A stretch of 64,000 nucleotides of DNA from Xestospongia bergquistia (GCA_963965975.1 OZ014420.1:6660001-6724000), one strand, 5' to 3'; counted from the stretch's first letter, positions 44,646 to 58,979 are shown. Numbers and translations are program-made. Notes: generated from the letters alone by a model not told the origin.

Positions 44646-46079
44646 TTCTCCCTCCTCTCTTTCTTTTCTAGGTCAATATGCTGGTAGCATTATCTCTTTT
44701 CCGTTAACAGCTGTATTTTGTTCATATGGGTTTGATGGAGGCTGGCCATCTGCTTTTTATGTGTTTGGTAGGTTAACACATCACAAAACAACATTGTCTT
44801 TGAGTGCTTCTAAATTTTATAGGTACAATTGGTATTCTTTGGTTTGTAATTTGGTTACTTTTGGCATTTAATAGTCCTGCCAGTCATCCACATATCTCAC
44901 CAGATGAAAGGAGATATATTGAACAAAGTATTGCTGAAGCTAAAGTTGAAATAGGATACGTTCCTACTCCGTGGTTACAAATTTGTACATCTCCCGGTGT
45001 TTGGGCCGTTATGATAGCTCATTTTTGTGGTAATTATGGATTCTATGTTCTACTAACTACAATGCCGACTTATTTCAAACAAGTACTCAGATTTGATCTG
45101 GGAAAGGTAAGCCGTCTTTTGTGCATGCGTTAGTACTTAAACCACACCCACAGGAACTCATTATGAATGGAGTATTTTCTGCTATACCATACGTTTGTGA
45201 GACATTTGTTGTGCTGTTGGCTGGTCCATTGGCTGATGCAATCAGAGCAAAGTGTTTTTCAGTAACAGTGACAAGAAAAATATTTACATGCTCATGTATG
45301 AAAGTGATGTTATATTTTTGAAGAGGATGGTTAAATGGTTAAATTAAATAGTTATTTAAGTTATTATTATTTGTTCTTTTATCAATATAAACAATTGCAA
45401 ATTGTATATAATAGTACAAACTTTAAAATTGATATACTTTTAAATTAAACTAGTATTTTTCTTTTGTCTTCTGTAGCTCTTACTCTCTCAGCTTTGTTTC
45501 TAATCTTTTGTGGTTATTTTGGTCATACTAAGTTCACAGCATTATTTCTATTGTCATTAGGAGTTGGAGCTGGTGGACTACAGATTGCTGGCCATCCAGT
45601 TGGTATCATAGATATGGCTCCTAGATTTGCTGGAGTGATAATGGGCTTCATGAACTGTGCTGGAACCATTCCTGGAATTATTGGTCCAATCATTGCTAAG
45701 AATATGGCAAATGCAGTAAGTATTGACAGGGAACTAAAGTTACAATTAACTTCTTACAAATATATTATAAAATACAATAGTGGGTGTGTTTTAATAAACT
45801 AGAAGATTTGTATCTGATATTAGTGCTTTTTTCCTTCTTGTTTTTCTCTTACCCATGTAGAATGATGATCAGATTGATATTTTAAAAGATCAATGGGAAA
45901 GCGTATTTTTGTTAGCTGGTGAAATATATTTATTTGGTGCAGCTATCTATGCTATATTGGGTGATGCATCAAAACAGTCCTGGGCAGATGGTGTAGTTAA
46001 AAAAGTGAGAACATCTGTCGTGTTAACATCATCTTGTGATGATCGTGATAGTGTTAAATCATCGATAACTTATAATTAA
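43493..46079 (+). CDS. SLC17-family (sialin-like) anion transporter, copy A
   Basis: Nine exons (43493-43741, 43967-43994, 44138-44337, 44498-44585, 44672-44767, 44823-45106, 45154-45295, 45477-45715, 45861-46079) give 514 residues. It is a major-facilitator protein with about 12 membrane segments. SLC17 marks are [18 protein letters not shown] in helix 1, [53 protein letters not shown] and [19 protein letters not shown]17 members move organic anions such as sialate, glutamate, urate or phosphate with H+ or Na+; the substrate cannot be assigned. It is convergent with paralogue B, and most exon lengths and phases are identical (249, 28, 200, 88, 96, 142, 239). Confidence 0.93.
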
Positions 46080-46176
46080 TTTATTTTTGTATGTTTAATG
46101 GTAATTTTATATTTAATTATAATACTATACATTATTTTTAATCTGAGTGTTGTAATTTACAATAAAAAATTACAGC

Positions 46177-46290
46177 TATTTGGTGCAGAGATGCATCAAA
46201 ACAGTCCTGGGTAGATAGTACAGTGTGAAAAAAACAATCACCTCTTTTGTTACTGCCATCTTGTGATGATTGTATTACTGTTACATTATG
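46177..46290 (+). pseudogene. Fragment of the SLC17 copy A terminal exon
   Basis: It aligns with about 45937-46060 of the last exon. The bases encoding the IYAILGD part are deleted, and the Trp codon of SWADG is followed by an in-frame TAG. It lies about 100 bp after the real stop, so it is a short tandem duplication. Confidence 0.85.
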
Positions 46291-47004
46291 TATCTTAGAT
46301 TAGTTTTAATTAATTTTATTATTTATTTTACTTTTTACTTTGTTGTTATAATAGAGTTTATATGATAAAATATTACAATGAAATCATCAACAAAGATTGA
46401 TGTATTACTGTAATCTGCCTGTTATTCACACTATTTATAAAAAGTAATAGTTATATTTGCTTTAGAGTAACTTGATCAAATATATATACATATTTACTAA
46501 AAAATGAAAAATAATATTGTGTTGAACCAAACTATCTAACTTGATTCACCCACTGGAATCTCCTACTTAGTATCCAGGATTCCCTACTATTGCTAGCTTG
46601 GGCTGCCGATGTGGTTTGGTAACCCTTGTCCAAAGATGATAACCACAATTTTTATGCTAACATTACAATTCATTTTAGAGGAAAATTGATCAGGTTGTTA
46701 TCATGTGACTGCTAAAGTAGATAACTTGAGGTAATTGTGATGATAATTATAATAATATAACTATTTATTAACTAATAGTTTCATTATGGACTCTGATGTC
46801 TCTCCTGTAATAAAGGCATGAACTTATTAAATATGATAATCAAGTTGTCATGAGTTTGATTAAACTTGATAATGATTGTTTGTTAAAAAAACCTACCATT
46901 ATGAAAACGCAGACTTCCAAAGCAATTCTCAAAAAAATTTCTTCACAACAGTTTAATAAACAATAGATAAAAAGTGGATGTATCAAATAATCAATGAATT
47001 AAAT

Positions 47005-47157
47005 TAACAGCTGACTTTAAGAATTACAATTAATTGAAATACTTAATATTAATATTAATTAAAATTACAACAACCTTGATTATTAAACTAACAGCTGACT
47101 TTATTAATTGAAATACCTAATATTAATATTAATTAGAAATACAACAACCTTGATTAG
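47005..47157. repeat. Tandem duplication of ~80 bp
   Basis: Two copies starting TAACAGCTGACTTTA and ending CAACAACCTTGATTA. AT-rich; no gene. Confidence 0.85.
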
Positions 47158-47202
47158 TATATACAAAGTTAACAGTATTGTACACATAAAAAGAGCCTTT
47201 AA

Positions 47203-49756
<2,554 letters not shown>

Positions 49757-50017
49757 TGTTTGAGCCACACCTCTAACAGTTTTGCAAAAGGGTGTGGCCG
49801 AATATTTCTAATTAATTAAATTATAGACCTATGATCGAATGAAATAAAATTAAAGCAGAAAAAAGAAGTCATGAACCATCGTCTCTCATATTTCTGCGTC
49901 GTAGGCACTACGTTCTTGCTAAAAAGAAAATAATACATCTTTTTGGTTGTTTTCATTTCCAATCAAGACACGTGGTTACGTTTACGGATGTAAACGTAAA
50001 CATTCTTAGAGAATGAA

Positions 50018-52188
50018 ATGGATAAATTTTCCGTATACTCTAAAAGTGTGCTTATTGACCACGCCTTTGCTAAAATGAGCACACCATCTCCGAGAAAAAC
50101 TGATCAGACGAGGCAACCTGGCTTAGAAAGATCTGATCTGAGTACTAAAGAATATAATGAGCCTCGAGTAAAAGAAACTACGTCTACAAAACCATCTAAA
50201 CAAAAACAGAGTACCCAAACAAAACAGGGAGTGGGTGGAGCTTCCAGTATTGGAGCTGCTGCTAAACTAGCTAAAGATGAGAAGAAAAAGCAGAAGGCTG
50301 AAAGAAGAGTATGTCAGCATAATTATATTAATAGTCTTTTGTTTATTAAACAATATATGTGTACTTGTTGTTTATTACAGGCGCAAAAGAAAATTGAAAC
50401 TGGTAAAACTGGTCCAACTGGTGTTAAAACTAGTTTAACTAGTGCTACCACTGTGACGCAAAGTGGAGGAGGAGAGGATACTAGTAAGAAAGACGTAGGA
50501 AAAGGTCCCAGTGAACAGACAAAGAGTTTAGCTAAGGCTCAAAGATCAGCTAGAGATAAAGTAATAATATTTATATTAACTACGATTCTATCTCTTTTCT
50601 TATTGTAGAGTTTATCTACTACCGAAGATGGACGACAGGTCCAGCTATTCTCTCATCTTCATCAATATGATAGATCTAACTCTCTTACTAAAACATTGAG
50701 GTAAACAGATTCATTCCAAATATCAATCTATTATTTTATTTGTTTATCCAATTATCCTTTTAGTCCTGGTACAATTCATCCAGCAATTGTCCGACTGGCT
50801 GTTCTTTACTCACGTGGCGTTATATGTGGTTCTAATGCTAGATGTGTTGCTATGTTAGGTGTCTTTAAGAAAGTAATTATACAACAGTTGCCGTGGTGAT
50901 TATTAATGAATATTAATTAGGTGATACAAGACTATACTACACCTCAACAGAAAGAATTGTCACGTGACTTAGAGATGTCACTAAAGCCTTACATAAAGTA
51001 AATATTTGTCTGGTGATCTCCACATGTGTTTACCCATCTGTCCATTCTAGTTTCCTCAAATCTAGTCGTCCATTATCAGTCAGTATGGGTAATGCTATAA
51101 AATGGCTCAAGTTCACTATTACCAAAATACCACCAGATACACCAGAAAAAGAGGTCAATTTTAGTGATGACCTCTTGACCTTTCATTCATCACAGTAGGC
51201 TAAAGATTGTCTTTGCAGAGAAATTGATGACTATATTCGTGAGAAGGTGACTCTAGCTGATGAGGCAATCTCTGCTTCATGTCGTAGAGGAATCATTAAA
51301 AATGGCGATGTCATATTGGTTTATGCACAGTAAGTGTTACACAGCATTGCTAACCTCGAGAACTAATAGTTAACATATGATCTGTTATAGTTCATCAATT
51401 GTTCTCAAATCTCTCATTGATGCTCATAAGGATGGATTAAAATTCAAGGTTATAGTAGTTGATTCCAGGCCTAAACTAGAAGGTACCACACATTAAAAAC
51501 AAACTGTTCCTAAACTCAATCTATTAGGCCAACATACATTGCATTGTCTAGTAGGTGCTGGTATTCCATGTTCCTATGTCTATATTAATGCTGTCTCTTA
51601 TATTATGAAGGAAGTAAGTAGTTCTAATGTGAATCCATTGATGATAAAATATATATTGTAGGTCTCCAAGGTCATGTTAGGTGCTCATACTTTGTTGGCT
51701 AATGGTTATATAATGTCTAGAGTAGGCAGTGCTATGATATCATTGGTCGCTAAATCATATAATGTTCCTGTATTGGTATGTTGTGAAACTTACAAATTCT
51801 CTGAGAAAGTACAAACAGATGCGTTTGTCATTAATGAATTAGGTTAGTTTCACAAGATATTTAAAAATTCTGTGTACTGTTCCTTTTTCCATTTTAAACC
51901 TAATCCCAAATTTTCAGTTCCATGTCAGTCCCAGTCTTTTTGATTTTATTTCTAAACTCATATCCATGCTTGCTTTCTACACTAGGTGACCCAAATGACC
52001 TTGTATCAATTAATCGTCGTCATGGCAACGTCCTCTCCGGTTGGAAAGACATACCATCACTTGGACTTCTTAATCTTTCATATGATGTAACGTCACCTGA
52101 CCTGGTTGCTATGGTGATAACAGAAGTTGGGAATATTCCATGTACATCTGTGCCAGTGATACTAAGACTCTCAGAAATGAATGTATAA
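50018..52188 (+). CDS. EIF2B4: Translation initiation factor eIF2B subunit delta
   Basis: Eleven exons (50018-50308, 50381-50560, 50609-50700, 50764-50872, 50921-50997, 51051-51153, 51199-51329, 51391-51482, 51528-51613, 51662-51842, 51986-52188) give 514 residues (human 523). The Lys/Ser/Thr-rich N-terminal third is poorly conserved, as is usual. The eIF2B alpha/beta/delta fold holds [72 protein letters not shown] and a C-terminal [18 protein letters not shown]. As part of the eIF2B decamer it regulates GDP/GTP exchange on eIF2 and senses eIF2 phosphorylation. The ATG is about 260 bp from the divergent SLC17 copy B start. Confidence 0.96.
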
Positions 52189-52642
52189 ATTAAATGTTTT
52201 TATCAACCATGCTTAAGGTGTCATTCTAATTTTAGAACTAATGCTCTATATTTAGGTATTACGTCATAGATAATAAGGTGTAAAACAATACCAACCCAGA
52301 TCACTTTCAGTTTTGTCATATGGAGTAGACAAAGAAAGTAAAATATAGTTTTCAGGCTCTAAATCAACTAAAGATACAGATCATGACCTTCAATTGTAAA
52401 ACCATTACAGTCTCTAATAGGTCTGGCAGAACGTCCATACATCATTATGTGTTAAACTGATCCCCAACCCAACTAACTATACACAATAAAGTATGCATTT
52501 CCTGCTGTATCTGTAGGCGCTTCCAAATTGATAATAAATTACATATTGTTAACAATTTAAATAGTACTCGATACTCATAACAGATTAATTTATGTTAATA
52601 CATATTATTTTAAAGTAGGATGTAAATATCCACCAGACATTA

Positions 52643-54025
52643 TTAGTAAAGATAGACTTTGTCACCAGTAAAATCTGTAATCCACAGTGTTCCATCAGGA
52701 GCAATAGAAGCATCACCAGCACCTTTAAAACCCTTGATAACTTTGATTCGTTTGCCATTCTTATCACAGATATAGACTTCACCTGGACTGCTACGATCAC
52801 ATACATACATGTTATCATCACTGTCCACAAAAAGACCTTCAGCCAGATTCACACCTTGTATTGTTAATATAGATAGCACTTTACCTGAAGACTTATCAAT
52901 TATGAAGACTCTTCCAGTTTTAAAAAGATTTACACATATGTTATTATCGGAATCAAATTGAATACCACGAGGGAATGTTGCTACACCAGTGATCACATGA
53001 GCTTTGCTACCATCAGGGTTAAATACGTGTATTTTCCCAGTACCATGTTGTGAAACAAAAAACTTGTCGTCAGAATCTATGGCAATTCCAACAGGTTTAG
53101 CTAGGCTAATTTTGTCCCCAATCAAATCTCCATCAGTTGTATATTCATAAATTATTTTTCCCTGATGACTTACAACATATACTTGTTCACCTTTCCCACA
53201 CACTCCAAATAGACCTCCAGTAGGAGGCTTGAATTTCTTTTGAAAGTTACCATCTTTATCAAATATATGAACATGGCCATCTTGATTTCCAGTGATGAAC
53301 ACTTTTTCATCATCTGTGATATATATATACAATGGCCCATTAATACCTGTTATTGTTTTTTTGGAATCGCCAATAGTGGCTGGATCTCGAGTACGAGTAC
53401 CATTCTTATTGTCAGTACCACTTCCTGGTTGTTTGATATCGCCAGTATCACCTCCTGGTTGTTTGGTATCGCCAGTACCACCTCCTGGTTGTTTGGTATC
53501 GCCAGTACCACCTCCTGGTTGTTTGGTATCGCCAGTACCACCTCCTGGTTGTTTGGTATCGCCAGTATTACCTCCTGGTTGTTTGGTATCGCCAGTACCA
53601 CCTCCTGGTTGTTTGGTATCACCAGTATCACCTCCTGGTTGTTTGGTATCGCCAGTACCACCTCCTGGTTGTTTGGTATCACCAGTACCACCTCCTGGTT
53701 GTTTGGTATCATCAGTACCACCTCCAGACTTGCTTATATTTTTCACTTCTTTCATGAGTTCATCAATTTTCTCAGCCAGAGACTTAATCAAAGAGAATAG
53801 TTGCAGACTCATATGCACACCACAACCAACAGCTAAAGCAATCAACGAAATTGTAATGAAATATTTAAACCATCCTAGAATGAAACCACCTGCTGTATCA
53901 TCTTGACATAGTTCAACTTTCTGAACCAAACTGTTCACTTCTGAGATTACTTCCTTACAACAGTCTTCATTACCTGATACCATGTACTTGGCTAATATGA
54001 TCATTAAAATTACTGTAGTAGACAT
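52643..54025 (-). CDS. Membrane-anchored NHL-type beta-propeller protein with GGGTGDTKQP stalk, copy A
   Basis: A single exon encodes 460 residues. N-terminal hydrophobic segment (MSTTVILMIILAKYMVSG), a CC-containing polar stretch, then a second hydrophobic segment (about 50-75, GWFKYFITISLIALAVGCG) and a short coiled coil (SLIKSLAEKIDELMKEVKNI). Ten in-frame copies of a 10-residue repeat, GGGTGDTKQP, form a stalk-like linker (about 105-205). The last ~240 residues are NHL/SMP-30-like propeller blades such as DGHVHIFDKDGNFQKKF and DDNMYVCDRSSPGEVYICDK, ending TGDKVYLY. No family with this exact order was recognised. Propellers of this kind usually bind partners or ligands. A conserved TATA/CCAAT promoter lies upstream. 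Closest relative is copy B. Confidence 0.8.
   Translation of the reverse strand: MSTTVILMIILAKYMVSGNEDCCKEVISEVNSLVQKVELCQDDTAGGFILGWFKYFITISLIALAVGCGVHMSLQLFSLIKSLAEKIDELMKEVKNISKSGGGTDDTKQPGGGTGDTKQPGGGTGDTKQPGGDTGDTKQPGGGTGDTKQPGGNTGDTKQPGGGTGDTKQPGGGTGDTKQPGGGTGDTKQPGGDTGDIKQPGSGTDNKNGTRTRDPATIGDSKKTITGINGPLYIYITDDEKVFITGNQDGHVHIFDKDGNFQKKFKPPTGGLFGVCGKGEQVYVVSHQGKIIYEYTTDGDLIGDKISLAKPVGIAIDSDDKFFVSQHGTGKIHVFNPDGSKAHVITGVATFPRGIQFDSDNNICVNLFKTGRVFIIDKSSGKVLSILTIQGVNLAEGLFVDSDDNMYVCDRSSPGEVYICDKNGKRIKVIKGFKGAGDASIAPDGTLWITDFTGDKVYLY
53411..53730. repeat. 30-bp coding minisatellite in propeller copy A
   Basis: Ten near-identical 30-bp units (plus strand CCACCTCCTGGTTGTTTGGT + ATCGCCAGTA) keep the frame and encode GGGTGDTKQP with minor replacements (GGDTGDTKQP, GGNTGDTKQP, GSGT). 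Confidence 0.97.
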
Positions 54026-54300
54026 CTTTGTTGATTGGTGAGGATAAAGAAAAACAGATTATGATCTGAACAAATGGAGTGAATGCTTTATATAACTTTT
54101 GATGTTTGTCAATTCCCTACATGATCTGACCAATCAAATTGCATATGGAAAGTCAGCAGGGCATGGTTTCTTTCCTTATGCCACCATATGTGTGATATAG
54201 GATATAAAATACAACACTGTAGGTCTGTTTTCCTACTATAGCACTACCTTGTTAATGTTTTCACTTTGTTATCCTCACTAACACGACACTTTCAGTTTGT
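54026..54300 (-). promoter_or_regulatory. Conserved promoter of propeller copy A
   Basis: On the minus strand GTTATATAAAGC (54096-54085) is a TATA box about 60 bp before the ATG. GATTGGTC-type sequence (plus strand GACCAATCAAATTGC, 54128-54142) is a CCAAT box about 45 bp further upstream. The leader TTCTTTATCCTCACCAATCA and ~250 bp of upstream sequence are shared by copies A-D. Confidence 0.7.
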
Positions 54301-55260
54301 TAACAGTATGTTTGTTACTATAATTTTATTATTAAAATTACTGACTTACAGATGTAATCTTTCTGGATGTACATGTTATCTTCTGTGGAGGTACATACAT
54401 CATTATGTATTAAACTGATTCCTATCCCACGATATATATATTATAATAATTCCAAACGTAACAAATAAAGATAAAAAAAAAAAAAACTTAAAATGAGCCA
54501 TGTTCCAGGTATGATAATCAAAGCAAAGGGAATAAAAGTAATAAGAGGTTTCTCCTGCTGTTTATTAAATGTGATCTTCAGCTAGTTGGAGGTCAATAGG
54601 TCCTTGCTCACCCTCACAATAATAAGGCAGTGATGTCTCTCACCTAATTGTGTCTCACAGCAGAAAACCAACCAATTTTGCAAGTCAAGGCATGTTCAAT
54701 ACTGAATGGCTGATTGGAATTGGAGCTGCAATGAGAGAGTAAACTCTGAAGTATCCAGTCATATCAAAGAGAAAGGGCATCCCTGAATGTGCATTTATAC
54801 AGAACAAACCATAATTATCAATGGCCAGTGCTTTCAGCCAGGTTGATACCCCTTTCTCCTGAGAAGGCTCCATAGAATGTTGGACAGGAGCTGGAAGTTG
54901 GTTAGGGAGATTCCTGGCGTCTTCCCTCGGCCTGGTACGTTTGTTTGAGTGAAGTCTAGCTTTAATATCTTGTTGAACAGCTACTCAGTCAGCTAGCTGG
55001 CGGTTATGATAAATAATTTGTTCGACAAGAGGAGCACAGATGAGTTTTAAAGCAGCATATTCAGGATTCATCAAGCCCCAACCCAATTCAACTATACATA
55101 GTAAAGTATGCATTTCCTGCTGTATCTACAGGCACTTCCAAATTGATAATAAATTGCATCAAGACTGTTAACAATTTTAATAGTACTCAATAATCATAAC
55201 AGATTATATTAATACATATTATTTAATTTAAAGTAGGATGTATATATCCACCAGACATTA
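54301..55260. other. Spacer between propeller copies A and B, with ~620-bp unique insert
   Basis: 54301-54435 resembles sequence upstream of copy B. 55070-55260 resembles sequence downstream of copy A (AAAGTATGCATTTCCTGCTG). Between them, about 54440-55068 has no counterpart in the array. It starts near a 13-A run and includes a minus-strand open frame (54685-54873, MEPSQEKGVSTWLKALAIDN..) with no recognised domain. It may be an insertion or a gene remnant. Confidence 0.45.
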
Positions 55261-56478
55261 TTAGTAAAGATAGACTTTGTTACCAGTAAAATCTGTAATC
55301 CACAGTGTTCCATCAGGAGCAATAAAAGCATCACCAGCACCTTTAAAACCCTTGATAACTTTAATTTGTTTGCCATTCTTATCACAGATATAGACTGCAC
55401 CTGGACTGCTACGATCACATACATACATGTTATCATCACTGTCCACATAAAGACCTTCAGCATAAGTCACACCTTGTATTTTTAATTTAGATAACACTGT
55501 TCCAGACTTACTAACCAGGAATACTGTACCAGTGTAAAAGTCAGGTACACGTATATTACCATCAGAATCAAACTGGATCTTACGAGGATAAGTACCTATG
55601 CCAGACATCTCAAGGGATTTGCTACCATCTGGGTTAAATACATATATTTTTCCAGTACCTTGTTGAGAGACATAGAATTTGCCATCAGAATCTATACCAA
55701 CTCCAACTGGAGTAGTTACACTAATTTTGTCCCCAATTAATTCTCCATCAATTGTATATTCATAAATTTTACTACCTGAGTAGCTTGCAACATATATTCG
55801 ATCATCTTTCGAATTCCCACACACTCCAATTAGACCTCCAACAGGAGGTTTGAATTTCTTTTGGAAGTTACCATCTTTATCAAATATATGAACATGGCCA
55901 TCTCCCCATCCAGTGATGAACACTTTTCCATTATGAGTTATGTATATGTACAATGGTGCGGAGATGCCTGTTATTGTTTTCTTGGAATCTCCAATAGTAG
56001 CTGGATCTCGAGTATAAGGAGGCTGAGGAACATTCTTATTGTCAGTACCACCTCCTGGTTGTTTGGTATCGCCAGTACCACCTCCTGGTTGTTTGGTATC
56101 GCCAGTACCACTTCCTGGTTGTTTGGTATCGCCAGTACCACCTCCTGGTTGTTTGGGATCGCCAGTACCACCTCCAGACTTGCTTATATTTTTCACTTCT
56201 TTCATGATTTCATCAATCTTCTCAGCCAGAGATTTAATCAAAGAGAACAGGTGGAGACTCATATGCACACCACAGCCAACAGTTAAGGCAATCAACGAAA
56301 TTGTAATAAAAAATTTAAACCATCCTAGAATGAAACCACCTGCTGTATCATCTTGACATAGTTCATCAATCTTCTGAGCCAAATTGTTTACTTCTGAGAT
56401 TACTTCCTTACAACAGTCTTCATTACCTGATACCATATACTTGGCTAAAATGATCATTAAAATTACTGTAGTAGACAT
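55261..56478 (-). CDS. Membrane-anchored NHL-type beta-propeller protein, copy B
   Basis: A single exon encodes 405 residues. It has the same plan as copy A: N-terminal hydrophobic segment, CC stretch, second hydrophobic segment (GWFKFFITISLIALTVGCG) and coiled coil. Four GGGTGDTKQP-type units follow (one is GGGTGDPKQP), then NKNVPQPPYTRDPATIG and the propeller (DGHVHIFDKDGNFQKKF, DSDGKFYVSQQGTGKIYVF, terminal FTGNKVYLY). The shorter repeat tract explains most of the length difference from copy A. A and B also share ~190 bp of 3' flank, so they form the younger pair. Confidence 0.8.
   Translation of the reverse strand: MSTTVILMIILAKYMVSGNEDCCKEVISEVNNLAQKIDELCQDDTAGGFILGWFKFFITISLIALTVGCGVHMSLHLFSLIKSLAEKIDEIMKEVKNISKSGGGTGDPKQPGGGTGDTKQPGSGTGDTKQPGGGTGDTKQPGGGTDNKNVPQPPYTRDPATIGDSKKTITGISAPLYIYITHNGKVFITGWGDGHVHIFDKDGNFQKKFKPPVGGLIGVCGNSKDDRIYVASYSGSKIYEYTIDGELIGDKISVTTPVGVGIDSDGKFYVSQQGTGKIYVFNPDGSKSLEMSGIGTYPRKIQFDSDGNIRVPDFYTGTVFLVSKSGTVLSKLKIQGVTYAEGLYVDSDDNMYVCDRSSPGAVYICDKNGKQIKVIKGFKGAGDAFIAPDGTLWITDFTGNKVYLY
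56041..56175. repeat. 30-bp coding minisatellite in propeller copy B
   Basis: Four units plus a partial one, same sequence and frame as in copy A. Confidence 0.95.
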
Positions 56479-56760
56479 CTTTGTTGATTGGTGAGAATAA
56501 AGAAAAACAGATTATGATCTGAACAAATGGAATGAATGCTTTATATAACTTTGGATGTTTGTCAATTTCCTACATGATCTGACCAATCAGATTGCATATG
56601 GAAAGTCAACAGGGCATGGTTTCTTTCCGTATGCCGCCATGTGTGTGATGTAGGATATAAAATACAGCACTGTAGGTCTGTTTCCTTACTATAACACTAC
56701 TTTATTAATGTTTTCACTTTGTTTTCCTTACTAACACTACACTTTGTTAACACTTGTTTC
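56479..56760 (-). promoter_or_regulatory. Conserved promoter of propeller copy B
   Basis: TATA box on the minus strand at 56549-56538 (plus strand GCTTTATATAAC) and inverted CCAAT at 56581-56589 (GACCAATCA). Spacing to the ATG and flanks match the other copies. Confidence 0.7.
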
Positions 56761-57204
56761 CTCCAGTGTTAACAGTACAACATCATTTTGTTACTATATT
56801 ATGTCATTCCAATATTAATTGCTGTCTTACAGATGTAATCTTTTTGATATAATGGCATATTATCTTCTGTGGAGGTACAATTATATTATAACTAGCAAAT
56901 GACTAATAACTGAGAAATAACCAATTAATATCTAATCATAGCCTTAATTAATACCTAACTAACTAATAACTAATAAATAACAAACACTGTATTAATCAAA
57001 TCAGAGACAGTAGAGTCTACATTACTAAAACTAGTAACAAACCAATAACAATTGAATTATATAAAGGAACATTTTATTAGTATATAAGTATATACTTGTA
57101 TTTAAATGTTTAGTTGTATTGTTTTCTGTTGGTTTCTTCTGCTCAAGTGGAATTTATATATCACCAGAAACTTGTTATCAGTATATATGGCAAGTCTACC
57201 TCAG

Positions 57205-57580
57205 CTAATTTTGTCCCCAATCAAATCTCTGTCAGTTGCATGTTCATGAATTTATTTCCAAGTGACTTCCAACATATACTTGATCACCTTTCCCACGCAC
57301 TCCAAATAGATCTGCAGTAGGAGGCTTGAATTTTTTTTGAAAGTTACCATCTTTATCAAATATATGAACATGGCCATCTCCCCATCCTGTGATGAACACT
57401 TTTCCATCATTTGTTATGTAAATATGTAATGGTGTTGTAATGCCTGTTATTGTTTTCTTGGGATCTCCAATACTGGCTAGATCTCTACTATGAGGAGGCG
57501 GAGGAATGTTCTTATCATCAGTACCACCTCCTGGTTGTTTGGTATTGTCAGTACTGACATCATGGTTGTCTGGTATCGTT
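57205..57580 (-). pseudogene. Propeller-family relic (N-terminal half)
   Basis: It matches about 58480-58840 of copy C: stalk remnant, RDLASIGDPKKTITGI region and first blades (DGHVHIFDKDGNFQK). There is no start region, no C-terminal blades, and frame breaks near the 8-T run. Confidence 0.85.
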
Positions 57581-57735
57581 AATTAGTCTTTGCTAACATG
57601 TGCATGGCACAGTTATTGTCTTACTGATGTAATCTTTATGAATCTACTAAACTTGTTACATCATAAAGAGTATATTAATTTATAATTATAGTATATTAAT
57701 TTATATTATAGTATATTAAACCCTAAACCCTAAAC

Positions 57736-57845
57736 TTTGTTACCAATAAAATCAGTAATCCAAACTGTTCCATCTATACCAATAGCAGCATCAATAACAC
57801 CAACAAAATGTGTAATAACTTTGATTGGTTTGACATTGCTCTAAT
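57736..57845 (-). pseudogene. Propeller-family relic (C-terminal end)
   Basis: Only the final blade remains (GTVWITDFIGNKV on the minus strand). It matches the relics at 59675 and 63537 more closely than copies A-D, so it comes from a separate subfamily. The intervening 57580-57735 is AT-rich. Confidence 0.8.
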
Positions 57846-58019
57846 CTGTACTTACCATAGTGACTCAGTAAATCATACTTGTTTTACATCTCAAATGTGA
57901 TCTACATTTATATACACTATTTACTACTTTTGTGATTAATAGTTAAGTAGATTTTAAATTTATATAAACATTTATACTAAAATTAATTATAAAGTGTAAA
58001 TTATATCCTCCTGAAATTA

Positions 58020-58979
58020 TTAGTAAAGATAGACTGTGTCACCATAATAGTCTGTAATCCACAGAGTTCCATCAGGAGCAATAGAAGCATCACCAGCACT
58101 TTTAAAACCCTTGATAACTTTGATTTGTTTGCCATTCTTATCACAGATATAGACTGGATCAGTGCCACGATTGCATACATACATGTTATCATCACTGTCC
58201 ACATAAAGACCTTCACCATAATTCACACCTTCTATTTTTAATTTAGATAACACTGTTCCAGACTTACTAACTACATAAACTGTACCAGTTGGATAGTCAG
58301 TTACACGTATATTACCATCAGAATCAAACTGGATCTTACGAGGATTAGTACCTATGCCAGACATGTCAAAGGACTTGCTACCATCTGGGTTAAATACATG
58401 AATTTTTCCAGTAGAATATGCACTGTGAGAAACATAGAACTTGCCATCAGAATCTACAGCAACTCCAAGTGGATGAGGTACACTAAGTTTGTCCCCAATT
58501 AATTTCCCATCAATCGTATATTCATAAACTTTCTGTCCTGATAAGCTTCCAACATATACTTGATCACCTTTCCCACACACTCCAAATAGATCTGCAGTAG
58601 GAGGCTTGAATTTCTTTTGAAAGTTACCATCTTTATCAAATATATGAACATGGCCATCTCCCCATCCTGTGATGAACACTTTTCCATCATTTGTTATGTA
58701 TATATGCAATGGTGTTGTAATGCCTGTTATTGTTTTCTTGGGATCTCCAATACTGGCTAGATCTCTACTATGAGGAGGCGGAGGAACATTCTTATCATCA
58801 GTATCACCTTCTGGTTGTTTGGTATTGTCAGTACCACCTCCAGACTTGCTTATATTTTTCACTTCTTTCGTGAGTTCATCAATCTTCTCAGCCAGAGATT
58901 TAATCAAAGAGAATAGTTGCAGACTCATATACACACCACCACTAACTAATATGATCATTAAAATTACTGTAGTAAACAT
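58020..58979 (-). CDS. NHL-type beta-propeller protein, copy C (short anchor, one stalk unit)
   Basis: A single exon encodes 319 residues. The N-terminus MFTTVILMIILVSGGVYMSL is continuous with the coiled coil. The ~54 residues that in A and B carry the CC stretch and most of the second hydrophobic segment are missing, leaving one hydrophobic anchor. Only one stalk repeat remains (GGGTDNTKQP), followed by a divergent EGDTDDKN. The propeller is complete (DGHVHIFDKDGNFQKKF, DSDGKFYVSHSAYSTGKIHV, terminal YGDTVYLY). It shares its 3' flank with copies D and E. Confidence 0.8.
   Translation of the reverse strand: MFTTVILMIILVSGGVYMSLQLFSLIKSLAEKIDELTKEVKNISKSGGGTDNTKQPEGDTDDKNVPPPPHSRDLASIGDPKKTITGITTPLHIYITNDGKVFITGWGDGHVHIFDKDGNFQKKFKPPTADLFGVCGKGDQVYVGSLSGQKVYEYTIDGKLIGDKLSVPHPLGVAVDSDGKFYVSHSAYSTGKIHVFNPDGSKSFDMSGIGTNPRKIQFDSDGNIRVTDYPTGTVYVVSKSGTVLSKLKIEGVNYGEGLYVDSDDNMYVCNRGTDPVYICDKNGKQIKVIKGFKSAGDASIAPDGTLWITDYYGDTVYLY

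Larger units (their letters stand above)
46080..47202. other. Interval between convergent SLC17 genes
   Basis: AT-rich, holding both 3' UTRs. At 46177-46290 there is a broken second copy of the last exon of transporter A (TTTGGTGCAGAGATGCATCA, then CAAAACAGTCCTGGGTAGAT). At 47005-47157 a ~80-bp unit is tandemly duplicated. Nothing else was recognised. Confidence 0.6.

Noticed and set aside
53240-53906. Plus-strand frames with repeated TTSWLFGIAS or PPGCLVSPVP
   Set aside because: They are shadows of the 30-bp coding minisatellite of the minus-strand propeller gene; the same applies near 55861-56356 and 62390-62878.
54685-54873. Possible transposon gene fragment
   Set aside because: No reverse transcriptase, transposase or terminal repeats were recognised; kept only as unassigned insert sequence.
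57716-57736. CCCTAAA repeated, telomere-like
   Set aside because: Only about two units, and of the plant rather than the animal telomere type; likely chance in AT-rich DNA.
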